Below, piece by piece: positions 50,501-59,445 of a stretch of 64,000 nucleotides of DNA (position 1 is the first letter of the stretch; each line of letters opens with the position of its first letter). Source of the stretch: Pedobacter hartonius (GTDB lineage: Bacteria; Bacteroidota; Bacteroidia; Sphingobacteriales; Sphingobacteriaceae). Where the stretch lies: assembly GCF_900107535.1 (NCBI RefSeq), contig NZ_FNRA01000009.1, positions 1 to 64,000 on the forward strand, read 5' to 3'. The notes under the pieces were generated by a model. That model did no database searches, was not told the DNA's origin, and worked only from the letters and a program-made list of their open reading frames with translations. Position numbers and translations under genes: made by a program.

Positions 50501-50742
50501 AGTCCTGCAGATACCAGGAAGGTACGTTTCCCATGGATCAGGAAACCTTTACTGTCAAAATCGCTAAATGGTTTCGCCGCCGCCAGTGCAGGAAACATAT
50601 GGTCATTGATCACCGCGGGATCATCCGTCAGTGCCTGGCTGTAAGCAGCCGAAGGCATTACATAGACGAGCAGAAATAGCAGGCGACCTCCCGTCCGCAG
50701 TAATGATCCGGTTAGCAACGACCATGAAAATCTATTTTGCAT
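47587..50742 (-). CDS. GH35 beta-galactosidase (PUL 2)
   Basis: The 1051-aa protein has a signal peptide (to about residue 38, AAYSQ) and a GH35 TIM barrel with [20 protein letters not shown], the acid/base Glu214 in [11 protein letters not shown] and the nucleophile Glu274 in [13 protein letters not shown], followed by beta-sandwich domains. It removes terminal beta-galactose in the periplasm. ATG 50742 overlaps the GH89 stop (ATGCAAAATAG, 11 bp), which suggests translational coupling; ATG 50748 is an alternative. The longer frame from 50835 would overlap GH89 by more than 100 bp. The nucleophile region has Met-Trp where many GH35 have Gly-Trp. Confidence 0.9.
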   Translation of the reverse strand: [1051 protein letters not shown]

Positions 50743-52939
50743 AAGCATCTGTAATGGTCTGACTGTATTTACTGTACAATTGGGCAGCTGTTTCAAAAGC
50801 ATTGCCTTTCGGCTGTGCCGCATAAGCATTGTCATGCAGGTTCACCCATTTCCATTCCCAGTTCTTCACCGCAGCATCAAAAGCTTTGAGATCAGGCGGG
50901 GTTCCGGTTTTGAGCGACTTATCCAGCATCGTAAGGAACATTTGCCACCTCGGCTTATAATAGCATTTGATCAGGCCGGCCCACTGCCGGTTCGAGTACT
51001 CCCGTAATCCGCTTTCTTTGTCGCCCCATAACGTAACCAGGTCCCTTGCATTAAACTCATACAGGTTCTTCTCTTTCTCAGTAATTCCGTTTGCGCGGGC
51101 TTCGCTGATCCATTTACCCAGTAAAAAGTCTTTACGGGTATTCAGCAGCAGGTCCATATCGTCCATCAGCACCAAAAATTCGGCACTGTATTTTTTATAA
51201 GCTGCCTCATCTTTATCCTTAAAAGACTTTGCCATTTTTTGCTGCAGCGGGCTTGCATAATTTGCCAGCACCTGTCGTGTAACGTCAACCAGGTCATATT
51301 CAAATCCATCACTGGATTGCAGTTCCTTTCCTGCTGCCACAAATAGCCCCCAGGCTTTTACCAGCTTTAACTGATCATACTCCACACCGGTCAGTACGCG
51401 GTCTATCTTTTTCTCAAAGGTAGGCCGTGCTACGATGATCGATTCATTTCCGCCTTCGGTGAGTCCGCCGCTGTATACCGTATTCAGCAGGATATTCCAT
51501 GCTTCGTTCATTTGAGGCGTTGCTTTACCATAGCGGCGTCTGGCATATCCTTTTACCCATTCATCTGCATCCGTAGGGGTATCTTTCCAGACATTTTCCA
51601 GCATCAGTTCAAATAGTGCCGGATTTTGTTCAATACCTTCAGGGGCCAGTCCTATGCCCACCATGTTTTTTGATTCGGGATCATGCAACGCAATCGCAGG
51701 ATCGGCAGCTACGTGCCTCATTCTGCCAAACATGCTGATGTTACCTCCAAAATTCTGTAGCATATTCCAGATCCATGGTTTGCCATAATAGGCATTAGTA
51801 CGGTTCCAGACCGGGTGCGCGTCACTGTACAGATCAAGAATGATCATCTGGTCATTGGGGATGGCATTGAGCAGGGCTTTGATCTGTTGTGGCTGCCAGA
51901 ACTTGTTGTTGTAGTGGAACATCCATCCCTGCATTACCCATACAGCCTTAGGATCGGCGGCGGTCATTGAGCGGAATACCTTTTTACTCATATCACTCAG
52001 GTACGTTGAATCATTTGTAGGCGGGATATTTTCGTTAAAAGTATCCGAAGAATACAAATGGTCGGTACCAAATTCTTTCGTTTGCAATTCAATATATTTC
52101 TTTCCGATCTCTTCAAACAAGGTGTCTTCAGGATCAAGGATAAAGACATCGGGAAAACCGGCATCCCAATTGGTGCGTTTCACTTTCGCAGCCGGGTATT
52201 TATTTTTAAAAGACGGCGGAACATGCCCTGTAAATGCAGAAAGCACGGGTTTCATTCCAAAGGACCTTTCCCTTGACAGGATTTTCTTTTGCAGTTCTTT
52301 GTGTGAATCCATCCAGTGCTGAGGCAGCGGGCCACCCCAGGCGTCAATATTTCCCATCCATAACCAGGAGAAATAGGCAGGGCCACTGAAAAAGCCTTCC
52401 AGTTCCTTTTCTGAGAAACCCATTCCGCGGTATACATCACGCCAGATGGCTTCCTCACCGGTAATGGCCAGTGGCATGTTGATACCGTTCATGGCCATCC
52501 AGTCTATTTCTTTTTGCCAGCGCTCCCAGTCCCACCAGGCCATGGTATAATTAAACGTACAGTAGTTCAGGTAGTAGCGGTAATTATAAGGAGTATTCTT
52601 GTGTACCTTTCCATTTATGGCGGGCAATACCGCAGGAATGTTCAGGTTTGTGCCATTCCAGGTGATATCGCAAAAGCAATAATTTTTTAGATAGTAGTTC
52701 AGTGCGGAGGCAACAGACAGGCCGTTGTTCCCGCGCAATATAATTTTACCGCCCTTAGATTCAATTTCAAAAACATCTTTACCATTTTCCTGCTGAATCT
52801 CCTCTATCAAAAAATCGTTCTTTCTGTCTGGCAATACCCTTGCAATAAAAGCAGCAGATTCTTTCTGATCAACTTGCGCCATCACTTGTGAACCTGCGAA
52901 TGTAAAAACCAGCAGCAGTAAAATCAGGTACTTCATCAT
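50732..52939 (-). CDS. GH89 alpha-N-acetylglucosaminidase (PUL 2)
   Basis: The 735-aa protein has a signal peptide (to about residue 22, VMAQ), the NAGLU N-terminal domain, and the GH89 catalytic region with MAMNGINMPLAITGEEAIW, FNENIPPT (Glu303) and APEGIEQNP (Glu434); the 131-residue spacing matches the known catalytic pair of NAGLU. It cleaves terminal alpha-linked GlcNAc, found in heparan sulphate and in GlcNAc-alpha-1,4-Gal mucin caps. Its gene overlaps the GH35 gene by 11 bp, so the products are probably made in fixed ratio. That favours a substrate where alpha-GlcNAc removal exposes beta-galactose. Confidence 0.93.
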   Translation of the reverse strand: MMKYLILLLLVFTFAGSQVMAQVDQKESAAFIARVLPDRKNDFLIEEIQQENGKDVFEIESKGGKIILRGNNGLSVASALNYYLKNYCFCDITWNGTNLNIPAVLPAINGKVHKNTPYNYRYYLNYCTFNYTMAWWDWERWQKEIDWMAMNGINMPLAITGEEAIWRDVYRGMGFSEKELEGFFSGPAYFSWLWMGNIDAWGGPLPQHWMDSHKELQKKILSRERSFGMKPVLSAFTGHVPPSFKNKYPAAKVKRTNWDAGFPDVFILDPEDTLFEEIGKKYIELQTKEFGTDHLYSSDTFNENIPPTNDSTYLSDMSKKVFRSMTAADPKAVWVMQGWMFHYNNKFWQPQQIKALLNAIPNDQMIILDLYSDAHPVWNRTNAYYGKPWIWNMLQNFGGNISMFGRMRHVAADPAIALHDPESKNMVGIGLAPEGIEQNPALFELMLENVWKDTPTDADEWVKGYARRRYGKATPQMNEAWNILLNTVYSGGLTEGGNESIIVARPTFEKKIDRVLTGVEYDQLKLVKAWGLFVAAGKELQSSDGFEYDLVDVTRQVLANYASPLQQKMAKSFKDKDEAAYKKYSAEFLVLMDDMDLLLNTRKDFLLGKWISEARANGITEKEKNLYEFNARDLVTLWGDKESGLREYSNRQWAGLIKCYYKPRWQMFLTMLDKSLKTGTPPDLKAFDAAVKNWEWKWVNLHDNAYAAQPKGNAFETAAQLYSKYSQTITDAYAK

Positions 52940-52998
52940 ATGTGTTTTAAAATTCCGGCTCCCATAATATGGACAATACGGGAGCCGGATGTTATCGG

Positions 52999-54480
52999 TT
53001 AATAATTTGAATTTTGTTTCAGCACACCATTACTCTTATCAATTTCAACTTGTGGAATTGGGTAGTAATAATGTTTAGGGCGCTGGAAAGTAACTGTCTT
53101 GCCCTGGTCAACCGGAGCCTTGGATACCGGAAGGTTATATATTGCAGCAATATCTACCAGCTTTACCTTGTCCCAGCGCATCAGGTCCTGGTGCCTTTCA
53201 CCTTCACCGGCCAGTTCCATACGTCTTTCGTGGATCAGTTCTTTCATTCCTGCATTCACTACCGGAGGCAATGCTGCCGAAGCACGGCGTCTTACCTGGT
53301 TGATCAGCACGTCGCCTGCACCGGCACCCTGTGTACGGATCTTGGCTTCAGCCACCAGCAGGTAGATATCTGCCGAGCGCATTAAAGGAACGGCGAAGTT
53401 ATGATCGGGACCGCTGCCTTCGGGAGAATTGAAAGGATAGAACACCGCATACTTGCGGAAAGCAAATCCTGTAGATGAAAGGTCAGCCGTGAAAGTATCA
53501 ATATTGGCATCGTCACCGATATCAATCTGATCGCCTACACTTAACAAAGTAGCTGCTTTACGCGGGTCATTGGCCTCAAATTCGTTTGCAAGACCTTGCA
53601 GTGGCTGGCTAAAACCATAACCGCCCCATGCTCTTGGGATGTAGTAAATGGTATAGTCGTTCGTCACCACATTCTGCAGTCCCTGCACAGACATCAGCAA
53701 CTCCGTACTGTTCACATTTGCCCGGGTAAAGTTATCCTGATAGGTTGGGGCCAATGCGTAATTACTGTTTGCAATCAGCTTTTCACCGGTAGTAATTGCT
53801 TCCGGAAGTTTTTCCCAGTACATATAGAGCTTGGTGAGCAGTCCGAGGGCTGTTCCTTTGCTGACCCTTCCGCGGTCTGATGCGCCATAACTTTCAGGCA
53901 GGTTATCAATCGCTTTCAGCAGGTCTGATTCAATTTGTTTGCGCACCTCCTCAGTAGTGGATTTAGGAACATTGAAATTAAGGTTTGCATAATTATCCTC
54001 AGTGATGATCGGCACATCGCCATAGATCAGCATGAGTCTCCAATACCCGAAAGCCCTGAAGAAATAGGCCTCTCCCATACTGCGTGCTTTCACTGAAGCG
54101 CTCATATTGTCGATTTTGGGAATACTGAGGATGACATTTGTAGAGCGGTTAACGGTTTCATACTTATATCTCCAGCTGTAATTCACCTGTGCATTTGACG
54201 CATCATAGGTTAAGTTCTCGATGGCCTCATCCTCAGAGTGGTCGCCAGAGCGCCAGTAATCATCAGATGCCACATCAAAAGTTGTTTCCGCGTGAGAGAT
54301 ATAATCTTCCTGTTCCAGTAAGTTATAGATTCCGGAAACCCCGTTCACCACATCGGTTTCGGTTTTAAAGTAATTGTCGGTATTGTACACACCTTTCTGA
54401 TCCAGTTCCAGGTCTTTCTTGCACGATGAAGTGCTGACAATCACCAGGAACAATATATATAGAGTTAGTTTCGCTTTCAT
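52999..54480 (-). CDS. SusD/RagB-type glycan-binding lipoprotein (PUL 2)
   Basis: The 493-aa protein has a lipoprotein signal (IVSTSSCKKDLEL) and SusD-type helices (ARSMGEAYFFRAFGYWRLML, IYGDVPIITED) and ends with the family tail (ELIHERRMELAGEGERHQDL, RWDKVKLVD). Its start is 4 bp after the susC stop, and it binds the PUL 2 glycan as the SusC lid at the outer membrane. Confidence 0.95.
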   Translation of the reverse strand: MKAKLTLYILFLVIVSTSSCKKDLELDQKGVYNTDNYFKTETDVVNGVSGIYNLLEQEDYISHAETTFDVASDDYWRSGDHSEDEAIENLTYDASNAQVNYSWRYKYETVNRSTNVILSIPKIDNMSASVKARSMGEAYFFRAFGYWRLMLIYGDVPIITEDNYANLNFNVPKSTTEEVRKQIESDLLKAIDNLPESYGASDRGRVSKGTALGLLTKLYMYWEKLPEAITTGEKLIANSNYALAPTYQDNFTRANVNSTELLMSVQGLQNVVTNDYTIYYIPRAWGGYGFSQPLQGLANEFEANDPRKAATLLSVGDQIDIGDDANIDTFTADLSSTGFAFRKYAVFYPFNSPEGSGPDHNFAVPLMRSADIYLLVAEAKIRTQGAGAGDVLINQVRRRASAALPPVVNAGMKELIHERRMELAGEGERHQDLMRWDKVKLVDIAAIYNLPVSKAPVDQGKTVTFQRPKHYYYPIPQVEIDKSNGVLKQNSNY

Positions 54481-54484
54481 AAGA

Positions 54485-57400
54485 CTATAATTTAACAGTT
54501 AAACCAAATGTAAATGAACGGACCGAAGGGTATTGTGCCACATCCACACCTCTCTGCACGTTACGTCTCGGTAAGGAGTTATCGGTATAACCCAGTTCCG
54601 GGGTATAACCCGAGTAATTGGTGATCATGAAGAGGTTCTGGCCGGTTACGTAAAACCTGAGACTATTCAGCGTAGTTTTTTTGGTCAGCGTACCCGGTAT
54701 CGTGTAACCTATGGTCAGGTTTTTCAGGCTAAAATAATTGCCGCTCTCTACAAACAGGTCAGAGGTGCGGTAGTTGTCATTTGTACGGTCGAGCGTCATT
54801 CTAGGAATGGTGTTGCTTGTTCCCGGTCCTGTCCATCTGTTCAGTGTTTCGGCATATAAATTAAATGAGTACGTAGGGTCAATTCCCTGCATCCGGTCGG
54901 CATTGTACAGGCTCACTCCAAATGTGCCGGTAAAATTAGCAGCCAGGTCGAAGCCTTTGTACGCCAGGGTAGTCTGGAAACCAACTGTAGCCTTCGGGTT
55001 GGGATTTCCTAAGTTAGTACGGTCCTTCCCGTCGATCAGGCCGTCACCATTGATATCCTGGAAGCGTACATCACCAGGTTTTATGCCTGATTTACGCGAA
55101 TCATTTGCCAGTGCGGGGTCGCTGTCAATCTCTGCCTGTGTCTGGTACAGGCCATTGGTTTTCCATCCGTAGAACGAAGCGATAGGCTGTCCTTCATAAG
55201 TTCTCGATATTTCCTGGCTTGATCGGCCATACACTACAGAACCGATAAATGCATTGGGGCCGTACAATTTGGTCACCTTATTGCTGATGAACGACGCATT
55301 ACCGCCAAAAGAGTATTTCAGTTCGTTACCGCCATTGTAATTGATCTCTACCTCAACACCATGATTGTTCATGTTCGCAATATTCTGGTCAGGCGCCACC
55401 AGCAAGCCGGCGGTACCTACCTGAACAGCTGGAATCAGCATGTCATTTGTATTCTTATCGAAGTATGTAAAGCTGGTATTCAGCTTGTTCTTCAGGAAGC
55501 CTGCTTCCAGACTTATGTTTGTCATTGCTGCCCTTTCCCAGGTGATGTTTGGATTGGCGGTTTTTGTAATTGCAGCACCATTGGCACCGGCACCTCCGAA
55601 GGTATACCCGTTGGTACCGTATTGGTTACCCACCACTACAGAGCTGATATACTGGAAGGGTGCCACGTTCTGGTTACCCAGTTCGCCCCATCCACCGGTC
55701 AGTTTTAAATTGCTGATCCAGGTAATATCTTTCATGAAGGCCTCATTGGAGATTCTCCATCCGACTGAGAAGGCCGGGAAATAACCCCATTGGTGGCCTG
55801 GTGCGAACCTTGAGGAACCATCGGCCCTGAAGGTCAGCGTGGCGAGGAACCTGCCGTCATAATCATAAAACGCACGACCGAAGACCGACTGCAGGCCTGT
55901 TGGGTCATCAGCAGTACCCGTAGCGGCCAGCAGGTTGTTACCCTGGCTCAGTACGCGCTGAGCGGTCGTTACATTGTCATACCCGATCCTGGCCGCAGAG
56001 AAATTACTTCCCCTGAAGTTTTGTGCAGAGTAACCACCTGTAAACGTGATATGGCTCTTTTTAATCGTTTTATCATAGGTCAGGAACAAGTCCAGCAAGT
56101 TTGAATAAGTTTCTGTTTCTGACTGCGTTAACTGAGAATTTGTAGTCTGCCGGGCCTGGTTCACATCCAGTATATTGAACTGGTAACCGCGGCCGATGGT
56201 TCCGTCAAAACCGTAATTGGCACGGAATTTCAGGTCCTTATAGATTGGTATTTCCGCAAAAACATTTGCAATGGCCCTGTACTTTCGGCTGTAGGCGTCG
56301 TTTTCCTGGATAGTTGCGTAAGGGTTATTGATATCTCCCAGCTGGTTGGCAAAAGCTTTTGAGGTACCAAAAGTACCATCATCATTCACTGCCGGAATTG
56401 CCGGATTAAAGCGAAGTGCAGAAAACAACAGACCTGTCTGCGAGCTGTAATTATCAAATGAATTGCTCTCACCGTAAGTCAGCTGTAAGTTCTGCCCTAC
56501 TTTGATCCATGGTTTCAGCTTATGCTCAGAATTGATACGGGTACTGAAACGTTTAAAATAAGCTTTATCGATAATTCCTTTTTCATCATAATAGGAAGAA
56601 GAAAAATAATAGGTAGAAGCTTCATTTCCGCCCTGTATACTGATATCGGCATTGTTTACCTTACCTGTTTTCAGTATAGCTTTCTGCCAGTCGGTTCTTT
56701 GTGTGGAATAATAAGGGTCATTCCATGGAGCTTCGATCGCCACATTGTCATTTGTATACCTTTCTCTTTTCAACGTGTACAGATCAGGTGCTGTCAGCAG
56801 ATCTATATATTTGGTGGTATTGGAAATACCCGTGTAAGCATTGATGGTTGTGGTCAGTTTCTGACTGTAGGTTCCCCTCTTTGTGGTTACCAGAACAACA
56901 CCATTGGCAGCTCTTGTACCATAGATCGCGCTGGACGACGCGTCTTTCAGGATTTCCACAGAGGCGATATCATTCGGGTTCACATCACTTAACGCATCCG
57001 GGTTACTTGAGGGAACCCCATCAATCACCACCAGCGGGTTTGCATCATTGATCGTACCTGTACCGCGGATCCTGATACTGGATGCTGCACCGGGCGAACC
57101 GTCGTTACGAACAATGTTCACCCCGCTTGCCCTTCCATCCAGTGCCTGTGTTACGGAGCTTACCGGCAAGTTCTGGATATCACTTCCTTTCACACTGGCA
57201 ATAGAGCCGGTAACATCAACTTTCTTTGTTGTTCCGTAACCAACTACTACCACCTCATTCAGGTTGGCGTTGGTTTCTACCATCGTGATCGTCAGGTTGG
57301 TTTGTCCGCCGATCTGCACGATTTGTTTTTCATAACCAATGTAACTGATTTCCAGCACGCCGTTATCCGGTGCCTTGATAGAGAACTCTCCGGTGGCATT

Positions 57401-57871
57401 GGTTGTTGCCCCGATATTGGTTCCCTGAAGTTTCACGCTTACGCCAATGAGCGTTTCTCCCTTTTTGTCTACCACCTTACCTTTTACTGTAATCTGGGCA
57501 TTCTGGCCATCAGGGTCATAAAATACCACCACATGGTCATCAGCGATCTTATAGGGAAGTTTATTCACAATAATTGCCGCCAGGATTTCGTCAATACTGG
57601 CATCTTTCACCTGCAGGTTTACTTTACCCAGTTTTTTAATACTGGCATAATTGTAAAAGAACCGGTAATCACTTTCTTTTTGTATAATCGTCAGGATACT
57701 GCTTACCTCGGCCTGTTTCAGATTGAGTGAAAACTTCTGCTGAGAATAAACATGTGCAGATACCTGCAGACATGTAACCATTGCGAGTAAAAATGCTACT
57801 TTCATTAGCAAAATAAATTTTAAGACAGGCCGCGCATATAGCGCAGCAAATGCCTTCGTAATATTTTTCAT
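54485..57871 (-). CDS. SusC/RagA-type TonB-dependent transporter (PUL 2)
   Basis: The 1128-aa protein has a signal peptide (to HVYSQ), an STN domain (about 45-120, FSLNLKQAEVSSILTIIQKE), CarboxypepD_reg (ITVKGKVVDKKGETLIGVSV), the hinge EVVVVGYGTTKKVDVTGSIA, a plug with IRGTGTINDANPLVVIDGVP and SVEILKDASSSAIYGTRAAN, and a barrel ending SFTFGLTVKL. ATG 57871 is used; the 57892 start adds seven residues before the signal peptide. The STN domain should signal through the FecR gene upstream. With SusD it imports the oligosaccharides trimmed by GH89, GH35 and GH92. Confidence 0.95.
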   Translation of the reverse strand: MKNITKAFAALYARPVLKFILLMKVAFLLAMVTCLQVSAHVYSQQKFSLNLKQAEVSSILTIIQKESDYRFFYNYASIKKLGKVNLQVKDASIDEILAAIIVNKLPYKIADDHVVVFYDPDGQNAQITVKGKVVDKKGETLIGVSVKLQGTNIGATTNATGEFSIKAPDNGVLEISYIGYEKQIVQIGGQTNLTITMVETNANLNEVVVVGYGTTKKVDVTGSIASVKGSDIQNLPVSSVTQALDGRASGVNIVRNDGSPGAASSIRIRGTGTINDANPLVVIDGVPSSNPDALSDVNPNDIASVEILKDASSSAIYGTRAANGVVLVTTKRGTYSQKLTTTINAYTGISNTTKYIDLLTAPDLYTLKRERYTNDNVAIEAPWNDPYYSTQRTDWQKAILKTGKVNNADISIQGGNEASTYYFSSSYYDEKGIIDKAYFKRFSTRINSEHKLKPWIKVGQNLQLTYGESNSFDNYSSQTGLLFSALRFNPAIPAVNDDGTFGTSKAFANQLGDINNPYATIQENDAYSRKYRAIANVFAEIPIYKDLKFRANYGFDGTIGRGYQFNILDVNQARQTTNSQLTQSETETYSNLLDLFLTYDKTIKKSHITFTGGYSAQNFRGSNFSAARIGYDNVTTAQRVLSQGNNLLAATGTADDPTGLQSVFGRAFYDYDGRFLATLTFRADGSSRFAPGHQWGYFPAFSVGWRISNEAFMKDITWISNLKLTGGWGELGNQNVAPFQYISSVVVGNQYGTNGYTFGGAGANGAAITKTANPNITWERAAMTNISLEAGFLKNKLNTSFTYFDKNTNDMLIPAVQVGTAGLLVAPDQNIANMNNHGVEVEINYNGGNELKYSFGGNASFISNKVTKLYGPNAFIGSVVYGRSSQEISRTYEGQPIASFYGWKTNGLYQTQAEIDSDPALANDSRKSGIKPGDVRFQDINGDGLIDGKDRTNLGNPNPKATVGFQTTLAYKGFDLAANFTGTFGVSLYNADRMQGIDPTYSFNLYAETLNRWTGPGTSNTIPRMTLDRTNDNYRTSDLFVESGNYFSLKNLTIGYTIPGTLTKKTTLNSLRFYVTGQNLFMITNYSGYTPELGYTDNSLPRRNVQRGVDVAQYPSVRSFTFGLTVKL

Positions 57872-57983
57872 GTGATTAAAATTGTTTCCCAAAGGTCATG
57901 AAGCCTGCATGGGCATACAGTATCACTATATGATTTGAATGCTCATGCACGTTTCAGTACCTTTGTTTAGAAAATTAAGGAAT

Positions 57984-58058
57984 GGAGTAAGCCCTTTAAA
58001 TACACTTACTCCTTAGAATTAGCCCGGATTTTTGAGGGGAAGAGTTGCAGCTCTTCCC
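57984..58058 (-). promoter_or_regulatory. Leader hairpins ahead of susC (PUL 2)
   Basis: GGGAAGAG-N6-CTCTTCCC (58037-58058) and GGAGTAAG-N13-CTTACTCC (57984-58012) are perfect hairpins between the fecR gene and susC on the minus strand. The arrangement parallels the two hairpins ahead of susC in PUL 1. It may set differential expression of regulators and transporter. Confidence 0.5.
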
Positions 58059-58138
58059 TTGTTTGTGGGGAGCTTCAGGAATCTGATAAGTAGAGTTTTT
58101 TCATGGCTTTTATTTATGGTTAATTGGTGATTTGTTTG

Positions 58139-59236
58139 TTATTTGTGCGAAATATGAATAGTTTTTCCCGCAATCCTGAATTTAAATGGTGTGGTCATCT
58201 TCATAATTCCCAATGCATTATCCAGTGATTCCTTTTCGAGCACACCGCTAAGCTGTTCGGTTTTCAATGTCTGATCATCAAATATCATCTGAACATTATA
58301 TTTTCTTTCCAACTGTTTGGCTACATCCTCAAAATTCTCATTGATAAATACCAATCTGTTGTTTAACCAGGCAGTTTCTTTGATGTCTTCAGGTTTTATA
58401 TTTGGTAATTTTCTGAGCTGATATTCAATTTTAGCTTCTTTATTACCTACGAGATCCCCATCGCCGGAGGTTTCTTTCATTACAACCAGTTTCTCATTCG
58501 GCAATAGAATAATGTTTTTCTCCGGACGGTCTTTCAGCTCCACTTGTACTTTTCCCTTCAATAAGGTGGTCTCAATATTTTTATCATTGGGATAGGCTTT
58601 AACATTAAATACCGTACCCAATACCCTTATACTTAAATGTTCAGTAATCACCAGGAAAGGCTTATGATGATCTTTTGTCACTTCGAAAAAACCCTCCCCT
58701 GAAAGGCTGACCAGCCTTGTGTTGCCAGAAAATGATTGTGGATAGCTCAGCGTGCTTCCGGCATTCAGTTTCACCTTTGTTCCATCAGGCAACACCAATT
58801 CCCTGGTTTTGCCAAAAGGCACATGGACACTGAGCATTGAGGTGCCGGGAAGCGTTAGAACTGCAGAGCGCCTTGCGGAGTACTCATAAAGGCCGCTAAA
58901 ACAGGCTATCAGTATAGCGGCAGCAGCAGTCCATTGCCAGTACCACGTAAATCCGGCCTTTACATGCTGTTTTTCAGCAGGATCGTTTCCTTCAGAAGGT
59001 GTAACAGTTCCTTCTGAAAAGCGTATGTTATCCCACAGTTTCGCCAAACCTGCATTCAGGTCTTTTTCCTTCAGTCTATATTTCGACCGTTCTACTTTCA
59101 GTGCATTTGCTACATTCTGCGTTTTTCTATATTCCGGAAACTGATCCAGAAAAGTCTCTAGTTCCAGCAATTCTTCATCAGTAGCAGATTTTCCCATACT
59201 TTTGGCCATAAGCTCAATAAATCTGGATTTTTCCAT
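58139..59236 (-). CDS. FecR-type anti-sigma factor of PUL 2
   Basis: The 365-aa protein has an N-terminal sigma-binding region (SRFIELMAKSMGKSATDEE), a membrane segment near residues 98-115 (WQWTAAAAILIACFSGLYEY), a FecR domain with VPFGKTRELVLPDGTKVKLN and a DUF4974 domain (LVFINENFEDVAKQLERKY). It passes the SusC signal to the ECF sigma encoded upstream. The gap to susC is 267 bp and contains leader hairpins. Confidence 0.9.
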   Translation of the reverse strand: MEKSRFIELMAKSMGKSATDEELLELETFLDQFPEYRKTQNVANALKVERSKYRLKEKDLNAGLAKLWDNIRFSEGTVTPSEGNDPAEKQHVKAGFTWYWQWTAAAAILIACFSGLYEYSARRSAVLTLPGTSMLSVHVPFGKTRELVLPDGTKVKLNAGSTLSYPQSFSGNTRLVSLSGEGFFEVTKDHHKPFLVITEHLSIRVLGTVFNVKAYPNDKNIETTLLKGKVQVELKDRPEKNIILLPNEKLVVMKETSGDGDLVGNKEAKIEYQLRKLPNIKPEDIKETAWLNNRLVFINENFEDVAKQLERKYNVQMIFDDQTLKTEQLSGVLEKESLDNALGIMKMTTPFKFRIAGKTIHISHK

Positions 59237-59445
59237 ATTATAAATCTTTCTATCCCCTATAAGACACGCGAGAACTTCGATATTCCTAAGCAGATTTAAA
59301 ATAAACCGGAAATAAGATTAAGATTTAAAGAAAGAGGACAGAACGCCGAAAATGACCTTCAGAAATGACAATAGAATCGGCAGAATACCCTGTCTTAAGA
59401 ATGGATATGAGCTAAAAGCCAAAAAGAGCATAAAAAATAAAACAA

